DNA of 18,069 bases from JBCCGR01 sp039029195 (GTDB lineage Bacteria; Pseudomonadota; Alphaproteobacteria; Rhizobiales; Rhizobiaceae), in contig JBCCGR010000068.1 in NCBI GenBank assembly GCA_039029195.1, forward strand, positions 1 through 18,069, written 5' to 3'. The position numbers and the translations under genes are program-made. This document shows, in pieces, positions 7,449 to 14,426 of the stretch. The notes below the pieces were generated by a model. The model searched no databases. It was not told the DNA's origin and saw only the letters and a list, made by a program, of their open reading frames with translations. Numbering within the stretch: position 1 is the stretch's first letter; every line of letters begins with the position of its first letter.

Positions 7449-8498
7449 ATGACCATTTATCAACACGAGAGGACTGCGTTTGCAGGACAGGAACGCCGGT
7501 TTCGCACGTCGGCCGACCGCCCGCTGTCCCTGCTTACTCACTGCCCGGCGCACCAAACGACAGATTTGGTCGCCCGGAGCGATCTGGCGAATGAGCTCGG
7601 CATTGCGAAACTCTTCATCAAGGATGAGAGCAAACGCATGGGTCTGGGCAGTTTCAAAGCGCTCGGCGGGGCATTTGCGGTGGCGCAACATCTGCACGAA
7701 CAATCCGGCTCGTTTGAGCTGGTTTCGCCGGAAGCAAAGGCACAAGTGGCCCGGGAAACCTTCATCACCGCTAGTGCTGGCAATCACGGGCTTTCCGTTG
7801 CGGCCGGAGCCAACGTGTTTGGCGCACAGTCCGTCATCGTTCTTTCGCGAACCGTGCCCGAAAGTTTCGCCGACCGCATCCGCGCCCTCAACGCCAAGGT
7901 TGAGTGGGTCGATGGCGATTATGAAGCCAGTGTGGAGCACGCCCGATCACTGGCAAAAAAGAATGGCTGGTATCTTCTCGCTGATGGCTCCTGGGAAGGC
8001 TATGTGGCGCCACCGGCGAGGGTGATGGAAGGCTATACGGTGCTCGCACAGGAGTGTGCGAACACCTTTCGAGAGAGTGGAGAATGGCCCACCCATGTGT
8101 TTTTACAGGCTGGTGTTGGAGGGCTTGCCGCGTCGATTGCCGGCCACATTCGTGATCATTGGGATGAACAGCCACAGATCCTTGTTGTCGAACCGGACCG
8201 CGCGCCATGCCTTCAAACCAGCATCGCTGCGGGCCAAATGAAAACGGCACCGGGTGAGGTTTCGAACATGGGGCGGTTGGATTGCAAGGATGCATCCCTG
8301 ATTGCCTTTGAAGCTCTGCAGCGCGACGCGGATCAGTTCCAAACGATAAGTGACGATGAAGCCCTCGCGGCCACTGCGCGCCTGTCAGAAGCAGGATTTG
8401 CATCCACCCCCAGCGGCGTTGCCGGATATGCCGGGCTGATGGCAATCGACCGTCACCCCGACATGCGCGCCATGATTATCGTGTCAGAAGGGAAATAG
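7449..8498 (+). CDS. PLP-dependent enzyme, diaminopropionate ammonia-lyase-like
   Basis: A 349-residue fold-type II PLP enzyme. FIKDESKRMGLGSFKALGG aligns with the E. coli YgeX active-site region and gives Lys70 as the Schiff-base lysine (YgeX K77). The glycine-rich phosphate loop QAGVGG and the ADGSWEGY segment (Asp179, equal to YgeX D189) also agree. At the position of catalytic Asp120 the protein has Ala110 (TASAGNHG instead of TTTDGNHG), while the His (H113) is kept. The ASAGNH form is typical of threonine/serine ammonia-lyases, so it may deaminate a different or only the L isomer substrate. It is shorter than YgeX (398), mostly by a missing C-terminal tail. The start is ATG at 7449; the frame reaches 7398 but runs into terC upstream sequence. 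It stands alone on its strand. Confidence 0.8.
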   Translation: MTIYQHERTAFAGQERRFRTSADRPLSLLTHCPAHQTTDLVARSDLANELGIAKLFIKDESKRMGLGSFKALGGAFAVAQHLHEQSGSFELVSPEAKAQVARETFITASAGNHGLSVAAGANVFGAQSVIVLSRTVPESFADRIRALNAKVEWVDGDYEASVEHARSLAKKNGWYLLADGSWEGYVAPPARVMEGYTVLAQECANTFRESGEWPTHVFLQAGVGGLAASIAGHIRDHWDEQPQILVVEPDRAPCLQTSIAAGQMKTAPGEVSNMGRLDCKDASLIAFEALQRDADQFQTISDDEALAATARLSEAGFASTPSGVAGYAGLMAIDRHPDMRAMIIVSEGK

Positions 8499-8557
8499 AT
8501 TTTTGGATGAAGGCGACTTATGACGAGCCCGTTTAGTCGGAGGCAACCGTTCTTCTC

Positions 8558-8636
8558 CGTCATCCCGCCCATTTATCGGGCGGGATCCATAGTGATGGGG
8601 TGCCATGGATTCCGCCCGCAAGGGGCGGAATGACGA
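8558..8636. repeat. Full-length double-hairpin intergenic repeat
   Basis: CGTCAT at the left end and ATGACG at the right end are inverted. Inside are two perfect 9-bp hairpins: ATCCCGCCC/GGGCGGGAT (8562-8570 and 8578-8586) and ATTCCGCCC/GGGCGGAAT (8609-8617 and 8623-8631), joined by a GGATCCATAG...CCATGGATTCC centre. The element fills most of the 199-bp gap between the PLP enzyme and SRPBCC genes, which are convergent, and may help end transcription there. It is the complete version of the half element at 140-167. Confidence 0.7.
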
Positions 8637-8697
8637 AAATCACGGACAGATGCCTGGAAAATCTGACATGCCGCTTTTTGGGTAATTTACGCTGAAT

Positions 8698-9159
8698 CTA
8701 CGCCGCAACAGGTGCACAGCCCTTTTTGAAACAGACCTCAAACACGTTGACCCATCCCTTGTTGTAGCCCTCGCGAAGCTCTTCGGCACCATCGCCGTTC
8801 TTTTCCCAATCCCGATGGATCAGCGTTACACGTGTTCCATTGTCGGATGAGGCAAAGTTCACCTCCACTTCGGTCGCAACATCGGGCGATTTGCCAATGT
8901 GCCAGGCAAGCACAATCCGGTCGTGCCGGTCGAAAGTCCGCACCGAACCCCAGTCGATTTCGGCACCATCGTGTGCGATCTCATAGAGTCGGCCACCCAC
9001 TTTGGTTTCCAGCACAACGCGTTGCGCTTCCTTGCCGGACATTGCCGAAACCGAATGCGCTTCCTTGGGCCACCACGCGCCGATATTATCTGCAAATGTT
9101 GTGAATGCCTGGTCAGGGGTGCAGGCCACCTGAATTGTTTTTTCAATCGGTTCAATCAT
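8698..9159 (-). CDS. SRPBCC family protein (AHSA1-like)
   Basis: 153 residues with the START/Bet v1-like ligand-binding fold of the AHSA1 group. The N-terminal Ile-rich strand followed by PDQAFTTFADNIGAWWP, and the late GTRVTLIHRDWE strand with a C-terminal amphipathic helix (EGYNKGWVNVFEVCF), are typical. The cavity usually binds a hydrophobic ligand, but the biochemical role of such proteins is generally unknown. The start codon overlaps the arsR stop (ATGA at 9156-9159), so translation is coupled and the gene is under the same promoter. ArsR-AHSA1 pairs are frequent in bacteria. The gene ends near the double-hairpin repeat. Confidence 0.88.
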   Translation of the reverse strand: MIEPIEKTIQVACTPDQAFTTFADNIGAWWPKEAHSVSAMSGKEAQRVVLETKVGGRLYEIAHDGAEIDWGSVRTFDRHDRIVLAWHIGKSPDVATEVEVNFASSDNGTRVTLIHRDWEKNGDGAEELREGYNKGWVNVFEVCFKKGCAPVAA

Positions 9160-9494
9160 TTTTCATCTTCCTCTTCAGTTGAAAATTTTGCTTCGATTTC
9201 AGCGGCGTAGGCCGTCAGAACATCGTTCCAGAAACCGTCGAGATAGGTTCGCAAGGTCTCAAGCCCGTCCTGCTTGATGCTGTAAAGACGGCGATTGCCC
9301 TTTGGTCGGACCTGAACCAGACCGGCTGTTTCCAGCACCTTCAGATGTTGTGAAACGGCGGGCCGGGAAACCGGTTGATGCTCTGCCAGATCTGCGACGG
9401 ATCGTGATCCGCTTTTGAGCGATTCAAAGATCTTCCGCCGCGTGGGATCGGACAGGGCAACAAGTGCATGCTGTATCGCATCTTCGTAAGTCAT
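9156..9494 (-). CDS. ArsR/SmtB-type winged-helix transcriptional regulator
   Basis: 112 residues. The winged helix-turn-helix runs from about 10 to 80: LSDPTRRKIFESL, then SVADLAEHQPVSRPAVSQHLKVL as the recognition helix region, then the wing VRPKGNRRLYSI. There are no cysteine pairs for metal sensing, so it belongs with the SdpR/AHSA1-linked regulators and not the arsenic sensors. The C-terminal part is acidic (STEEEDEK). It overlaps the SRPBCC gene by 4 bp. Two palindromic sites at 9486-9518 cover its start codon and probable -10 region, which strongly suggests autorepression. No Shine-Dalgarno sequence precedes the ATG at 9494. Confidence 0.92.
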   Translation of the reverse strand: MTYEDAIQHALVALSDPTRRKIFESLKSGSRSVADLAEHQPVSRPAVSQHLKVLETAGLVQVRPKGNRRLYSIKQDGLETLRTYLDGFWNDVLTAYAAEIEAKFSTEEEDEK

Positions 9495-9518
9495 TACTTA
9501 CGGTAAGTGGTTACTTAC
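9486..9518 (-). promoter_or_regulatory. Tandem palindromic operators overlapping the arsR start
   Basis: Two perfect copies of GTAAGT-N4-ACTTAC lie at 9486-9501 and 9503-9518, one base apart and 17 bp centre to centre. The first copy contains the arsR start codon (9492-9494). The half sites alternate, so ACTTAC-G-GTAAGT in the middle is also palindromic. Spacing near 1.6 helical turns and dyad symmetry are what a dimeric winged-helix repressor would need. The sites also cover the predicted -10 and most of the spacer of the promoter at 9500-9528. Confidence 0.8.
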
Positions 9519-9528
9519 TAAGAGTCAA
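9500..9528 (-). promoter_or_regulatory. Candidate arsR promoter
   Basis: Reading the minus strand, TTGACT (9528-9523) matches the -35 consensus at five of six positions. Seventeen bases later TACCGT (9505-9500) is a weak -10 that keeps the second A and last T. Transcription would then begin within a base or two of the ATG at 9494, giving a leaderless message. Confidence 0.45.
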
Positions 9529-9572
9529 GCATGTGTTGTTTCAACAATTGGCTGCTTGCATTTCCGCTCTGG

Positions 9573-9593
9573 ACACCCGCCCTCAGCGGGTGT
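9573..9593. repeat. Hairpin repeat in the arsR-hydrolase spacer
   Basis: ACACCCGC (9573-9580) and GCGGGTGT (9586-9593) form a perfect 8-bp stem over a CCTCA loop. It is flanked by TCTGG on the left and GACAAAG on the right, resembling a diverged copy of the window's GTCATCC/GGATCCAG elements read on the minus strand. Confidence 0.5.
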
Positions 9594-9668
9594 GACAAAG
9601 GAGGGTGAGGCGGGTGGTGTCAGCAACAAACCGTCGACTCTTGCACCTTCTTTTCAACCAAAAAGTTT

Positions 9669-9695
9669 GTCATTGCCGCTACAGCGGCAATCCAG
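9669..9695. repeat. Hairpin repeat GTCATTGCCGCT...AATCCAG
   Basis: TTGCCGCT (9673-9680) and AGCGGCAA (9683-9690) are a perfect 8-bp inverted repeat separated by two bases, within a GTCA...TCCAG frame. It faces the opposite way to the hairpin at 9573-9593. Apart from these two elements I see nothing in the 256-bp spacer 9495-9750 beyond the arsR control region. Confidence 0.5.
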
Positions 9696-9750
9696 CCTGC
9701 ACCGGTTTTGGAACAAGAAGCGATTGTCCGTGAAGGAAGGGAATTCCCCT

Positions 9751-10668
9751 CTACCGCCCGGCGATCTTCAGCATCCAATTGAGCTCACGCCGCCAATCGA
9801 CCATGCGAATTGGCGTGCCGTGTTTGCCTGTTTCGAAGAGCACAAAGCGCGTTGGCGTGTGAGGCGAGACCTTGCGGATATCGTCAAACATCTCTTTCTG
9901 ACGCTTCCACGGAAACACAACGTCCCAACTGCCCTGCCCGAAGTAGATCGGGATTTTATGGGCCTTGTTCTTGAGAGCTGACGCCTTCAGCGCGGTGTCA
10001 TCCCACAAAGATCCCAACAAAAACATGCCCGAAATCTGTCCGGCAACTTTCGGCTTTTTCAGGAGCTTCCAGCAAACCGCGCCACCCATCGATCCGCAGG
10101 CAACAATCAGCGGTGCACGCGGTGATTTGCGGCGGTGAAAATAGATCAGGTCCGCCATCTCGCGCGCTCCCTGATCGCTGAAATCGGTAAAGTCTGGAGC
10201 AAGCAGCAACCCGCCATTGCGAACCATCAGGTTTTGCAGGCGATTGAAGTTGCCCCCAAATGTCCAGTCATTGACGCCCTGAAAACGGTTTCCCCCCTGC
10301 CCGTGCAGATAGAGCACCACCACCTTCGCGCCACCGTTGACGGCTCCCACATAGGAGTATTTCAGCTTGGTACCGGCTGCTGTGAATTTGCGAACCCCCT
10401 TCGACCAACGCGGCTTTGAATTCACATATTTCTGCTTCGCCTTGCGCAGCGGGATCTTGTCCCGCTCATAAATATCGCGCGCCTTGATGTAGTCGACCTT
10501 CAAAAAGTCGCCGTTCAACTTGCTCTCCAGCACCTTGGGATAGCGAAAGAGCTCATCCTTGTAGGGTTTTAAAAAACTTGCGGCGGCGGGCTGAGTTGCG
10601 GCCACAATTGCAATGGCAACCATTGCTGCAAGCAGGTGACACCGGCGACGGATCGATTCAGTTTTCAT
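9751..10668 (-). CDS. Secreted alpha/beta hydrolase
   Basis: 305 residues. A signal peptide is clear: charged MKTESIRRRC, a hydrophobic core to about residue 25, and an AAA-S cleavage site near 30. The mature part has the oxyanion-side HGQGGN (122-127), the nucleophile elbow CGSMGG with Ser193, Asp249 in GSWDVVFP, and His283 in GKHG, so a complete serine-hydrolase triad. The chain is rich in lysine and arginine before the core domain (60-95). It should act in the periplasm or outside. Polyester depolymerases and lysophospholipase-type esterases share this plan; the substrate is unknown. It is 67 bp downstream of the EamA transporter gene on the same strand. Confidence 0.85.
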   Translation of the reverse strand: MKTESIRRRCHLLAAMVAIAIVAATQPAAASFLKPYKDELFRYPKVLESKLNGDFLKVDYIKARDIYERDKIPLRKAKQKYVNSKPRWSKGVRKFTAAGTKLKYSYVGAVNGGAKVVVLYLHGQGGNRFQGVNDWTFGGNFNRLQNLMVRNGGLLLAPDFTDFSDQGAREMADLIYFHRRKSPRAPLIVACGSMGGAVCWKLLKKPKVAGQISGMFLLGSLWDDTALKASALKNKAHKIPIYFGQGSWDVVFPWKRQKEMFDDIRKVSPHTPTRFVLFETGKHGTPIRMVDWRRELNWMLKIAGR

Positions 10669-10735
10669 ACTTCGAACTTAAAGCCGAGCAGCCACCCGCT
10701 TCAAATCGAAAATGCACATCAAGTGCCAATCGCAA

Positions 10736-11659
10736 TCAAATTTTAGTGGCTCCTGCCGGCGGAGTCATGGCTTGCCGTGCAGCCTTGGCTTCACGATGGG
10801 AAATATAGGTTGCGGCGGCAACGATGATCCCACCACCCAGGATGACGAACGGGTCAATCGGCTCTCCAAAAACCACCACGCCCAGTAATGTTGCCCAAAC
10901 CAACTGCAAGAACGTAATCGGCTGCGTCACGGTGATCGGTGCCAGCTGAAGAGCTTTGGTCATGGTGAAATGCCCGACCGTTGCAATGACTGCCGTCAGC
11001 GCGAGCCAGAACAGTTCTTCCATGGTCGGGGTGCGCCATCCCACGATTGCGCCGGGCAGCAATGTGATGGTGCAAAACAGCGAGAGCCAGGCCACGATCT
11101 CGTCAGGCCCGCTGCTGTTCGTGAATTTTTTGGCAAGCAGAAATGAAATGGCGAAAAGCGGTGCGGCACCAAGCTGCGCCAACTGACCAATCGAAACTTC
11201 CTCAAAGCCGGGTCGCAGAATGACCAGCGCACCGAGTAGGCCAAACATGACACCGGCAATTCTGCGGGCATAGACTTTCTCACCCAGAAAGATGGCGGCG
11301 CCGATCGTCACGAAAATCGGAGCCGTGTATCCAATGGCCGTCACCTCCGCGATGGGAATGCGCGCCATGGCGTAAAACCAAAGGATCACCGCAAGGCCGT
11401 GGACCACACCGCGCAAGGCGAAGCCAGTTACGGTGCGTCCGGACGGCTTGTTGCGATATATCTTGATGAAGACAGGGGCAATCAGAATGAGTCCGATAAA
11501 GTAGCGGATAAACGCGGCTTCAACGGCAGGCAGATCAGAGCCCAGATGGCGCACAATGCCCGTCACACAGACGAACAGAATTCCCGTCAGCACCATCCAC
11601 CAGATGCCGGTCATATGGTTTTTTGAAGCAGAAACTGCAGGCGAACTTGGCCGTGACAT
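10736..11659 (-). CDS. EamA/DMT family transporter
   Basis: 307 residues with about ten hydrophobic segments arranged as two EamA repeats (roughly 18-150 and 160-290), the drug/metabolite transporter superfamily plan. Landmarks are FIRYFIG in the first half, GYTAPIFVTIGAAIFLGEK at the end of repeat one, and QPITFLQLVWATLLGVVVFGE at the matching place in repeat two. Members export amino acids, nucleobases or small metabolites from the inner membrane; the substrate here cannot be predicted. ATG at 11659 has no good ribosome site, and an in-frame ATG at 11614 (MTGIWWM), just before the first helix, is an alternative. It may be co-transcribed with the secreted hydrolase. Confidence 0.9.
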   Translation of the reverse strand: MSRPSSPAVSASKNHMTGIWWMVLTGILFVCVTGIVRHLGSDLPAVEAAFIRYFIGLILIAPVFIKIYRNKPSGRTVTGFALRGVVHGLAVILWFYAMARIPIAEVTAIGYTAPIFVTIGAAIFLGEKVYARRIAGVMFGLLGALVILRPGFEEVSIGQLAQLGAAPLFAISFLLAKKFTNSSGPDEIVAWLSLFCTITLLPGAIVGWRTPTMEELFWLALTAVIATVGHFTMTKALQLAPITVTQPITFLQLVWATLLGVVVFGEPIDPFVILGGGIIVAAATYISHREAKAARQAMTPPAGATKI

Positions 11660-11693
11660 GAACTGAACGATTCAATACGAAAATAAAAGGAGG

Positions 11694-11715
11694 GAGGATC
11701 CTGACAATGATCCTC
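11694..11715 (+). promoter_or_regulatory. Hairpin masking a strong ribosome site and ATG
   Basis: GAGGATC (11694-11700) pairs with GATCCTC (11709-11715). The strong Shine-Dalgarno run AGGAGGGAGG (11688-11697) runs into the 5' arm and the ATG at 11707-11709 lies in the loop and start of the 3' arm. This could control a short leader frame before the polymerase gene. On the minus strand the same stem is followed by a T-rich run and could act as a weak terminator. Confidence 0.3.
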
Positions 11716-11818
11716 ATTCCTGAACTTGGCAAGGACCGAAGCCGTTTCCGCGCCGAATATTGGGACCAACTGTTCCAAGCCATTGAATTCACCGCCAACT
11801 CTGTGACAAGTAGGCACT

Positions 11819-11830
11819 TGCCAATTGGCA
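11819..11830. promoter_or_regulatory. 12-bp perfect palindrome upstream of the O-antigen ligase gene
   Basis: TGCCAATTGGCA is a perfect 12-bp palindrome lying 30 bp before the ATG at 11861 and overlapping the longer TTG-started version of the frame. A regulator site is possible; nothing else supports it. Confidence 0.3.
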
Positions 11831-11860
11831 TCTCGAATCCCTGTCGCAGCAAGTCACCCC

Positions 11861-13078
11861 ATGCATCCCGGTCAACTGTTCAAACCCCATACGCTATCTG
11901 CCTGGTCTCTGGGATTGGCGATGGTGTTGACCGTACTTTTCCAGAAACCCGCCGTGTTTGTATTCGTTGTGGCATTTTTGCTGACCATACTGGCGGTTCA
12001 ACTTTCGGGCACCGCCCCATCGGATGCTGTGAAGTGGGGATGGCAGTCGGCGTCTTTGCCTGCAAAGATTGCGATTGGTGCGGCTCTGCTCCTCGCCGGC
12101 CTGTCGCTCACATCAACGCTTTGGGCGCTCAACCCGGATTATGCATTCAACAAGGCATCTCGACATCTGGGGATTATGGTTGTCGGCACTTTGCTGGTGC
12201 TCATGCGTAGCAGTCGGCCTGAGCGCCGCGATGATGACCCCACCGCAGCGCTGATATTGATTGGGTTTTCCATTGTGATCAGCATCATGCTGGTGATCAT
12301 CTATCTTTGGGACATCCGACCCGCAGGCACTTATGTCCATTTCTACAATCGTGGCACAGTCATATTACTATTCACGTCCTTTCTCGGACTGATGATGCTG
12401 GCAGAATCCAATTTACCCCGCACAACAAAGTTGGGCGTCGCGGCAGCGCTTTTGGCCCCGCTCTGCTGGCTGCTGGTGCTCACCGACAGCCAGTCGTCGC
12501 AAATTGCGGCAGTGGTGCTTCTGTTCACAACGCCCGTGGTCTTCTGGCTTTCAAAGAAATCGCACAGTTCCGTAAATCGGTCTCTACTCGTCGGTGCGGG
12601 TTTTGTGGTCATAGCCGCCATCGTTGCCGCATTCGCGACGGGCATTATTGACCGTCTTGCCGCCCGGGCGCACTCCTTTGAGCGGTTTGAGATGTGGGTC
12701 GCCTTCACCGATGTTGCCTGGGTGAAGCCAGTCATGGGCTGGGGATTGGGTGCCGCCCGCTTCATCACAGAAGAGATGATGGCGGAACTTTACCCGAATC
12801 TTGCCAATCAGTGGCTGTTTTACCCCCATCCACACAATGTGTTTGTGCAGACGTTCCTTGAGTTTGGAATGATTGGTCTGGCGCTTGTAGCCGTCGCACT
12901 TGTGGCCTACGCGCTCGCAACCCTGTGGTATCCTACGGAACGCATGCTTTGGATCCTGCCGCTGTCGGCGGCAATTCTGGTTGTCTGGGCGGTAAGCCAT
13001 GGTGCATGGCAAAGTTGGTGGATTGCCAATCTGTTTTTGATCGCAAACGTCTTTCCAGCGCGGACGCGGTCCACCTGA
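11861..13078 (+). CDS. O-antigen ligase/polymerase family membrane protein
   Basis: About 405 residues and strongly hydrophobic, with ten or more predicted helices and a large loop before the last helices. The Wzy_C signature is visible late in the protein: GWGLGAARF, then HPHNVFVQTFLEFGMIGL, which includes the conserved His-Asn pair. Family members join O-antigen to lipid A core (WaaL) or polymerise surface polysaccharide (Wzy) in the inner membrane facing the periplasm. The frame can start at a TTG at 11825; ATG at 11861 (MHPGQLFKPH) is preferred, though its ribosome site is weak. No glycosyltransferase or other polysaccharide gene is next to it, so ligase versus polymerase cannot be decided. 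Confidence 0.85.
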   Translation: MHPGQLFKPHTLSAWSLGLAMVLTVLFQKPAVFVFVVAFLLTILAVQLSGTAPSDAVKWGWQSASLPAKIAIGAALLLAGLSLTSTLWALNPDYAFNKASRHLGIMVVGTLLVLMRSSRPERRDDDPTAALILIGFSIVISIMLVIIYLWDIRPAGTYVHFYNRGTVILLFTSFLGLMMLAESNLPRTTKLGVAAALLAPLCWLLVLTDSQSSQIAAVVLLFTTPVVFWLSKKSHSSVNRSLLVGAGFVVIAAIVAAFATGIIDRLAARAHSFERFEMWVAFTDVAWVKPVMGWGLGAARFITEEMMAELYPNLANQWLFYPHPHNVFVQTFLEFGMIGLALVAVALVAYALATLWYPTERMLWILPLSAAILVVWAVSHGAWQSWWIANLFLIANVFPARTRST

Positions 13079-13167
13079 GGTCTCGCCATCGCCGCAACAG
13101 CGGCTTCAGCGGCCGCAGTTGATCGAATTTCCCGAACATGTTAAGTATTTTTTCCACTGCCAATGCA

Positions 13168-13191
13168 AAATCGTTGCAAGGCATGCGATTT
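13168..13191. promoter_or_regulatory. Inverted repeat upstream of the TRAP operon
   Basis: AAATCG (13168-13173) and CGATTT (13186-13191) are inverted, 12 bases apart, in the 241-bp spacer before dctP. This spacer should contain the TRAP operon promoter and operator. I could not pick a convincing -35/-10 pair, and the repeat may be chance. Confidence 0.2.
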
Positions 13192-13308
13192 ACCGCAAAG
13201 ATCAGTGTCCATTGATCGACATCGCGAACAATCGGGAAGGGAACAATGTGTCGGTTTGATCAAGCTGGCAATCACGAATGTCAACAGCATTGGCTTTTGG
13301 CACAATCT

Positions 13309-13322
13309 GGGAGGAAACATTG
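13309..13322 (+). promoter_or_regulatory. Ribosome site setting a TTG start for dctP
   Basis: GGGAGG (13309-13314) is followed by five bases and TTG at 13320-13322. This is the best ribosome site near the dctP start and gives the expected signal peptide beginning MKTLKQ. The frame upstream to 13278 has no such site. Confidence 0.8.
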
Positions 13323-14342
13323 AAAACACTCAAACAAATGATGGGTATCGCATCTGGCGCAGTTGTCGCTGCGAGCATGTCGATCTCGGCGTTCGCCGCT
13401 GACACTACCCTTGTCATCTCAAGCTGGGCGCCGCCGACACACGGCATGAACGCAATTACGTTCCCGAAGCTGATTGAAGCTATCGAGAAGGCGACCAATG
13501 GCCGGGTCACCGCAGAAATCAAATACAAGCTGGGTTCGCCACCAGCCCAGATCGATCTCATTCAAGACGGCGCGGCTGATATCTCCTGGATTTTCCACGG
13601 CTATTCACCTGGTCGGTTCGTTGCGACCAAGCTGATCGAACTGCCAGGCTATGAGGGGTCTGCCGAAGCGGCATCTGTTGCGCATTGGCGGGCTTATGAA
13701 AAGTTCTTTGCAAAAACAAACGAGCACAAAGGTGTCAAGCTGATCGGACTGCACACCCATGGCCCAGGACAGCTTCATTCCGCGACGAAGATCACCAGCC
13801 TTGATCAGATCAAAGGCATGAAATTGCGCCTGGGTGGCGGGGTTTCTGCTGATGTTGGCGCTGCACTCGGCGCAACAGGTATCCGTGTTCCGGCACCAAA
13901 AGTGTATGAGACCCTCGCATCCAAAGCCGCCGACGGTGTGATGATGCCGATGGAAACCAAGAAAAGCCTGAAGCTGACCGAAGTGGCGCAACACACCTAC
14001 GCAATGCCAGGCGGGTTCTATCGGGGTTCATTTGCCATCATCATGAATGAAGATCGCTTTAATGAACTTTCTGCCGAAGACCAAAAGGCGCTTGAAAGCG
14101 TGTTCGGTGAACCTCTGTCCAAGATGGCGGGCGCCATGTGGGACGAGATTGATGCGGTGGGTGACAAAGCCACGCGTGCCATCGCAGACAATTCTGTCAA
14201 TGATGCCAGTGCGGCAGATTCCGAGGCGTATCTGAAACTGGCCAACCAGATCACAGAAAAAGTGCTGGGTGAGGTTTCGGCCAAGGGGATCGACGCTAAA
14301 GCGGCTCAGGATTTCATCGCTTCAACGATGAAATCCTACTAA
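13320..14342 (+). CDS. dctP: TRAP transporter substrate-binding protein, DctP family
   Basis: 340 residues from the TTG at 13320. The signal peptide is MKTLKQ plus a hydrophobic core and AFA-ADT cleavage near residue 26, so the protein is periplasmic. Typical DctP features follow: the first strand TLVISSWAPPTHG, the DLIQDGAADISWIFHGYSPGRF lobe, and the KGMKLRLGGG segment whose arginine (KLRL) normally clamps the substrate carboxylate. It delivers an organic acid to the DctQM membrane part encoded just downstream. A terminator-like hairpin follows the stop, which would give more binding protein than permease. The ligand is not predictable. A start at the ATG at 13338 or 13341 is less likely because the signal peptide would lose its basic residues. 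Confidence 0.93.
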   Translation: MKTLKQMMGIASGAVVAASMSISAFAADTTLVISSWAPPTHGMNAITFPKLIEAIEKATNGRVTAEIKYKLGSPPAQIDLIQDGAADISWIFHGYSPGRFVATKLIELPGYEGSAEAASVAHWRAYEKFFAKTNEHKGVKLIGLHTHGPGQLHSATKITSLDQIKGMKLRLGGGVSADVGAALGATGIRVPAPKVYETLASKAADGVMMPMETKKSLKLTEVAQHTYAMPGGFYRGSFAIIMNEDRFNELSAEDQKALESVFGEPLSKMAGAMWDEIDAVGDKATRAIADNSVNDASAADSEAYLKLANQITEKVLGEVSAKGIDAKAAQDFIASTMKSY

Positions 14343-14355
14343 GCAGGCCAAAAAC

Positions 14356-14392
14356 AAACCGCCTCGGAAGCTCGAATTCCGGGGCGGTTTTT
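14356..14392 (+). terminator. Intrinsic terminator/attenuator between dctP and dctQ
   Basis: AAACCGCC (14356-14363) pairs with GGCGGTTT (14383-14390), with inner CGGAA/TTCCG pairing, then a T-run to 14392. It begins 14 bases after the dctP stop and lies inside the operon. It probably lowers readthrough into dctQM and protects the dctP message, as expected for a binding protein needed in excess. Confidence 0.8.
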
Positions 14393-14426
14393 CTGTTCGC
14401 ATCTCGGGAAGAGTGGGGCTCTTAAA

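Noticed and set aside
7888..8445. A 185-codon minus-strand frame inside the PLP enzyme gene
   Set aside because: It is fully covered by a well-supported enzyme on the other strand and has a proline-, arginine- and histidine-rich shadow composition.
11707..12210. A 167-codon frame with a strong ribosome site, as a full gene
   Set aside because: After about 35 codons it runs inside the O-antigen ligase gene in another frame with cysteine- and glycine-rich shadow composition. Only its first part is kept, as a low-confidence leader.
12933..13184. An 83-codon minus-strand frame over the O-antigen ligase end and TRAP spacer
   Set aside because: More than half is antisense to the ligase gene; the free N-terminal part shows no family features.
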